Under the pieces are notes generated by a model that saw only the letters and a list, made by a program, of their open reading frames with translations, made no database searches and had not been told where the DNA came from. Below, one piece after another: positions 5,161 to 7,884 of a DNA stretch of 7,884 nt. The position numbers and the translations under genes were made by a program. Source of the stretch: JAAYZM01 sp964510785 (GTDB lineage: Bacteria > Actinomycetota > Actinomycetes > Actinomycetales > Cellulomonadaceae); NCBI GenBank assembly GCA_964510785.1, contig CAZECM010000118.1:1-7884 (forward strand), written 5' to 3'. Each line of letters opens with the position of its first letter. The stretch's first letter is position 1.

Positions 5161-5652
5161 CTACGTCCGGGCGATGTCGGCGAGGGTCGCGGTGGTGAGC
5201 CGGACGAGGTCGGCGGGGGCGAGCTCGACGTCGAGGCCACGGCGTCCGCCCGAGACGAGCACCGTGTCGTAGAGCTCGACCGACTCGTCGATCACGGTGG
5301 GGTGCGCCTGGCGCTGGCCGAGCGGGGAGATGCCCCCGGCCACGTAGCCCGTCACGCGTTCGGCGACGGCGACCTCCGCCATCGCGGCCTTCTTGGCGCC
5401 GCGCGCGGTGGCGAGCGCCTTGAGGTCGAGCGTGCACGTCACGGGGACGATCGTGACCGTGAGCTCGCCGTCGACCACGGCCATGAGGGTCTTGAACACC
5501 CGGTCCGGCTCGACCCCCAGGGCGTGCGCCGCCTCGAGCCCGTAGCCGAGCGTCGAGGCCGGGTCGTGCTCGTACGGGTGGGCGGTGTGGGCCACCCCGG
5601 CGGCGACGAGGGCCGCGAGGGCGGGTGTCCCGGTCGGTGCGCGCTTGGCCAC
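5161..5652 (-). CDS. ybaK: Cys-tRNA(Pro)/Cys-tRNA(Cys) deacylase, YbaK/EbsC family
   Basis: 163 aa, matching the family length of about 155-165. YbaK hydrolyses Cys-tRNA(Pro) made by mistake by prolyl-tRNA synthetase, a trans-editing step in the cytosol. Visible features are HPYEHDPASTLGYGLEAAHALG (25-46), RVFKTL with the conserved Lys54, TVTIVPVTCTLDLKALA, AKKAAMAE, TGYVAGGISPLGQRQ (101-115, the GGxSPxG loop of the active site), and the acidic end of the fold IDESVELYDTVLVSGGRRGLDVELAPADLVRL. Translation starts at GTG 5652; TAGAGT lies 6 nt upstream, which supports this start and a leaderless mRNA. The gene is convergent with yccF, with no bases between the two stops. It lies downstream of the helicase on the same strand but is separated from it by a hairpin and its own promoter. 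Confidence 0.94.
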   Translation of the reverse strand: MAKRAPTGTPALAALVAAGVAHTAHPYEHDPASTLGYGLEAAHALGVEPDRVFKTLMAVVDGELTVTIVPVTCTLDLKALATARGAKKAAMAEVAVAERVTGYVAGGISPLGQRQAHPTVIDESVELYDTVLVSGGRRGLDVELAPADLVRLTTATLADIART

Positions 5653-5658
5653 GGCGGC

Positions 5659-5664
5659 ACTCTA
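5659..5664 (-). promoter_or_regulatory. -10 element (TAGAGT) for leaderless ybaK transcript
   Basis: On the - strand TAGAGT, then GCCGCC, then the GTG start of the deacylase. TTGATG (5690-5685) resembles a -35 hexamer but the spacer would be 20 bp, longer than optimal. Confidence 0.6.
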
Positions 5665-5695
5665 CCGAGCGCGACGGGGCGCAGCATCAACACAC

Positions 5696-5732
5696 TGATC
5701 GATTGCGTGCGCCACACGCACGTAATCGATCA
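5696..5732. terminator. Long near-perfect hairpin between helicase and ybaK, probable terminator
   Basis: TGATCGATT (5696-5704) pairs with AATCGATCA (5724-5732). After one G/T opposition (5705/5723), CGTGCG (5706-5711) pairs with CGCACG (5717-5722) around a CCACA loop. This gives 15 Watson-Crick pairs plus one non-canonical pair. Three further pairs (5692-5694 with 5734-5736) follow one mismatch. It begins about 50 nt past the helicase stop on the - strand and is followed by GTGTGTTG, a weak T-rich tail. Terminator of the helicase mRNA is the simplest reading. Because it lies just upstream of the ybaK promoter, a protein-binding site is an alternative. Confidence 0.62.
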
Positions 5733-5782
5733 CTGTCTTGGTGCCGGAGGCGTCCAGGGCGCGGGAGCCGGGAGTTGGGGCG

Positions 5783-7884
5783 CTAGAGGCGGCCGGCGCC
5801 GGTGATGCGGAGCACCAGGTCGGCTGCGGCGTCGCTCGCGGGGAAGTCGACGCGGGCGTCGATGAACCAGTCGTGGTGCCCCGCGGGGTCGTCGAGCACC
5901 TGGCGCACCTGCCACGCCACCGGGCCGCGCGGGCCCGCGACCTCTTCGACCCGGAACAGCTCGGGCCCGCGCGCCTGGGGACCTGTGCCGACGTCGTCGT
6001 GCTCGTCGAAGTACGTGTCGAGGGCCCCGTGCCAGCGCGCGGCGGTCCAGGGTGCGCCGTCGTCGTCCACGTCCCCGAGCCCCGCGAGGCCGTCCCACGC
6101 CTCGCGCGCCACGAGCTCGATGCGACGGAACAGCGCGTTGCGGACGAGGACCCGCAGCGTGCGCGTGTCGGCGGTGAAGCGGTCGGCTCCGGGTGGTCGG
6201 ATCTCGCCGTCGGCCCCGGCGCCCTCTCGAGCAGCGAGCGGGTCGGCGAGCCGCTCCCACTCGTCGAGCAGGCTCGAGTCCGTGCCGCGCACGAGGGCGC
6301 CGAGCCATGCGATGAGGTCCTCGAGCTCCTCGTTGCGGCGTTCGGCGGACACCGTCTGGCGCAGCGTGCGGTAGGCGTCCGCGAGGTAGCGCAGCAGCAC
6401 CCCCTCGGAGCGGGCGAGCTGGTAGGTGGAGACGAACTCGGTGAACGTCATCGCGCGCTCTGCCATGTCCCGCACCACGGACTTCGGCGCGATCCGCAGG
6501 TCCGCCGTCCACGGGTTGGTCTGCCGGTAGATCGTGAACCCCGCCTCGAGCACCTCCTCGAGCGGCTTGGGGTAGGTCACGTCCTGCAGGAGCGCCATCC
6601 GCTCCTCGTAGTCGTAGCCCTCGGCCTTCATCGCGGCGACGGCGTCGCGCCGGGCGATGTTCTCCTGCGCGGCGACCACCTGGCGCGGGTTCTCGAGGGT
6701 CGCCTCGACCACGGAGATGACGTCGAGCGCATAGGTCGGGGCCTCGGCGTCGAGCAGGTCGAACGCGACGTACGCGAACGGCGAGAGCGCCTGATTGAGG
6801 GCGAAGTCCTGCGGGATGTCGCGCGTGAGCCGCACCGTCCAGCCCGCGCCGTCCGAACGCCGCACCCGCTCCACGACGCCCGCCGCCCGCAGGGAGCGGT
6901 AGACGTTCACGGCCTGGCGCACGTGGCGCCCCTGGCGCTCTGACGGTTCGTGATTGTGGGTGAGCAGGTGCCGCATCGAGTCGACGGGGTCGGCCTCACG
7001 GGCGAGCACGTTGAGCACCATGGCGTGCGAGACGGCGAACGACGACGTGAGCGGCTCGGGCGGCGCGTCCCGCAACCGCTCGAAGGTCTTGTCGGTCCAG
7101 TTGACCTGACCCTCAGGGGCCTTCTTGCGGACGATCTTGCGCAGCTTCTTCGGGTCGTCGCCCGCCTTCTCGAGCAGGCGGCGGTTCTCGATGACGTGGT
7201 CGGGAGCGACGACGACGACGTCGCCCGCCGTGTCGAAGCCCGCCCGCCCGGCCCGGCCCGCGATCTGGTGGAACTCCCGGGCGGACAGGTGCCGCTGCCG
7301 TTCGCCGTCGAACTTCACGAGCGAGGTGAGGACCACGGTGCGGATCGGCACGTTGATGCCGACGCCCAGGGTGTCCGTGCCGCACACGGCCGTGAGCAGC
7401 CCCGCTTGCGTGAGCCGCTCCACCAGACGGCGGTAGCGGGGCAGCATTCCCGCGTGGTGCACGCCCACGCCGTGGCGCAGCAGCCGGGACAGCGTGGTGC
7501 CGAAGCCGGTCGCGAAGCTGACGTCGGCGAGCTCTGCGGCGATCGCGTCCCGTTGGGCGCGCGTGGCGACCCCGGCCGAGAGCAGCGCCTGCGCCCGTTC
7601 GACGGCGGCCGCCTGCGTGAAGTGCACGAGGTACACCGGCGCGCGGCCCGTGTGGATGAGGTCCTCGACGAGCTCGTGAACCGGCTCGACCGCGTAGGAG
7701 TAGTTGAGCGGCACGGGACGGTCGGTCGACGTCACGGGCAGGACGGGTCGGCCCGTGCGGCGCTCGAGGTCCTCGACGAAGAAGTCGACCTCGCCGAGCG
7801 TCGCTGACATCAGCAGGAACTGCGTGCGCGGTAGCTCGATGAGGGGGACCTGCCACGCCCAGCCGCGCTGCGGGTCGGCGTAGA
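5783..7884 (-). CDS. Ski2-like DEAD/DEAH-box RNA helicase with DUF3516-type C-terminus (5' end outside window)
   Basis: 700 complete codons are present. The frame is open to the right edge, so the RecA1 domain with Walker A and DExH boxes is missing from view. The visible part begins YADPQRGWAWQVPL and continues with motif III LLMSATLGEV (SAT at 7799-7807), PVYLVHFTQ (motif IV, 7613-7639), VGVHHAGMLPRYR, motif V GTDTLGVGINVP (7346-7381) and motif VI QIAGRAGRAG (7238-7267). These are hallmarks of Ski2/Mtr4-like superfamily 2 helicases. About 450 further residues (from VNWTDKTFERLRDAP to the TAG at 5783-5785) match the actinobacterial DUF3516 helicase C-terminus. The likely role is ATP-driven RNA unwinding in RNA processing or decay, inferred from family; substrate is unknown. 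The ATG at 7808-7810 is the Met of motif III, not a start codon. A hairpin follows the stop. Confidence 0.93.
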   Translation of the reverse strand, partial: YADPQRGWAWQVPLIELPRTQFLLMSATLGEVDFFVEDLERRTGRPVLPVTSTDRPVPLNYSYAVEPVHELVEDLIHTGRAPVYLVHFTQAAAVERAQALLSAGVATRAQRDAIAAELADVSFATGFGTTLSRLLRHGVGVHHAGMLPRYRRLVERLTQAGLLTAVCGTDTLGVGINVPIRTVVLTSLVKFDGERQRHLSAREFHQIAGRAGRAGFDTAGDVVVVAPDHVIENRRLLEKAGDDPKKLRKIVRKKAPEGQVNWTDKTFERLRDAPPEPLTSSFAVSHAMVLNVLAREADPVDSMRHLLTHNHEPSERQGRHVRQAVNVYRSLRAAGVVERVRRSDGAGWTVRLTRDIPQDFALNQALSPFAYVAFDLLDAEAPTYALDVISVVEATLENPRQVVAAQENIARRDAVAAMKAEGYDYEERMALLQDVTYPKPLEEVLEAGFTIYRQTNPWTADLRIAPKSVVRDMAERAMTFTEFVSTYQLARSEGVLLRYLADAYRTLRQTVSAERRNEELEDLIAWLGALVRGTDSSLLDEWERLADPLAAREGAGADGEIRPPGADRFTADTRTLRVLVRNALFRRIELVAREAWDGLAGLGDVDDDGAPWTAARWHGALDTYFDEHDDVGTGPQARGPELFRVEEVAGPRGPVAWQVRQVLDDPAGHHDWFIDARVDFPASDAAADLVLRITGAGRL

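Noticed and set aside
5738..6943. 401-codon and (6950-7807) 285-codon + strand open frames opposite the helicase
   Set aside because: They are mirror frames of the helicase codons with Val/Arg/Gly/His-rich composition and no motif. The helicase motifs on the - strand are decisive.
7799..7810. ATG at 7810 as the helicase start
   Set aside because: It encodes the Met of helicase motif III (MSAT). The open frame and family sequence continue to the right edge.
1..7884. CRISPR array, transposon ends, tRNA or rRNA, defence island
   Set aside because: No regularly spaced repeats, transposase motifs, cloverleaf-like segments or defence-gene motifs were seen by eye.

Overview
The window is very GC-rich (clearly above 65% by eye, with strong G/C bias at third codon positions). 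Its genes look like those of a high-GC actinobacterium, probably in or near the Micrococcales (Cellulomonas-like). The support for this is the DUF3516-type Ski2-like helicase, the permuted lipoate-ligase-like protein, the glutathionyl-hydroquinone-reductase-like GST, and repeated TAnnnT-6 nt-start codon arrangements typical of leaderless actinobacterial transcripts. It is draft sequence: a run of 10 Ns lies inside the first gene.

Layout from left to right. (1) 1-869, + strand: C-terminal half of dihydroxy-acid dehydratase (ilvD), broken by an in-frame TAG at 601-603 and an N gap at 620-629. Both are best explained as sequence or assembly error. A hairpin at 898-932 separates it from the convergent next gene. 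(2) 958-2004, - strand: xi-class GST / glutathionyl-hydroquinone reductase-like protein. (3) 2133-3182, + strand: a lipoate-protein-ligase-like protein with its accessory domain placed at the N-terminus, divergent from the GST across about 128 bp. (4) 3192-3801, - strand: a two-gene overlapping operon of a 63-aa Cro/C1-type regulator followed by a four-helix membrane protein of unknown function. In front of it are three tandem copies of an 18-bp imperfect palindrome. (5) 3936-4688, - strand: YggS/PLPBP pyridoxal-phosphate-binding protein. (6) 4756-5160, + strand: YccF-family membrane protein, divergent from yggS. (7) 5161-5652, - strand: YbaK/EbsC-type Cys-tRNA deacylase, whose stop codon directly abuts the yccF stop. 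(8) 5696-5732: a long hairpin. (9) 5783-7884, - strand: C-terminal 700 residues of a Ski2-like DEAD/DEAH helicase with a DUF3516-type C-terminus, running off the right edge.

Most of these are unlinked housekeeping or accessory genes rather than one pathway: branched-chain amino acid and CoA biosynthesis input (IlvD), thiol/quinone chemistry (GST), lipoylation, PLP homeostasis, translation quality control (YbaK) and RNA metabolism (helicase). The only unit that looks like a small self-contained system is the regulator/membrane-protein pair with its triple operator. No mobile element, CRISPR array, rRNA or tRNA was recognised. Stretches without a gene are all under about 135 bp.
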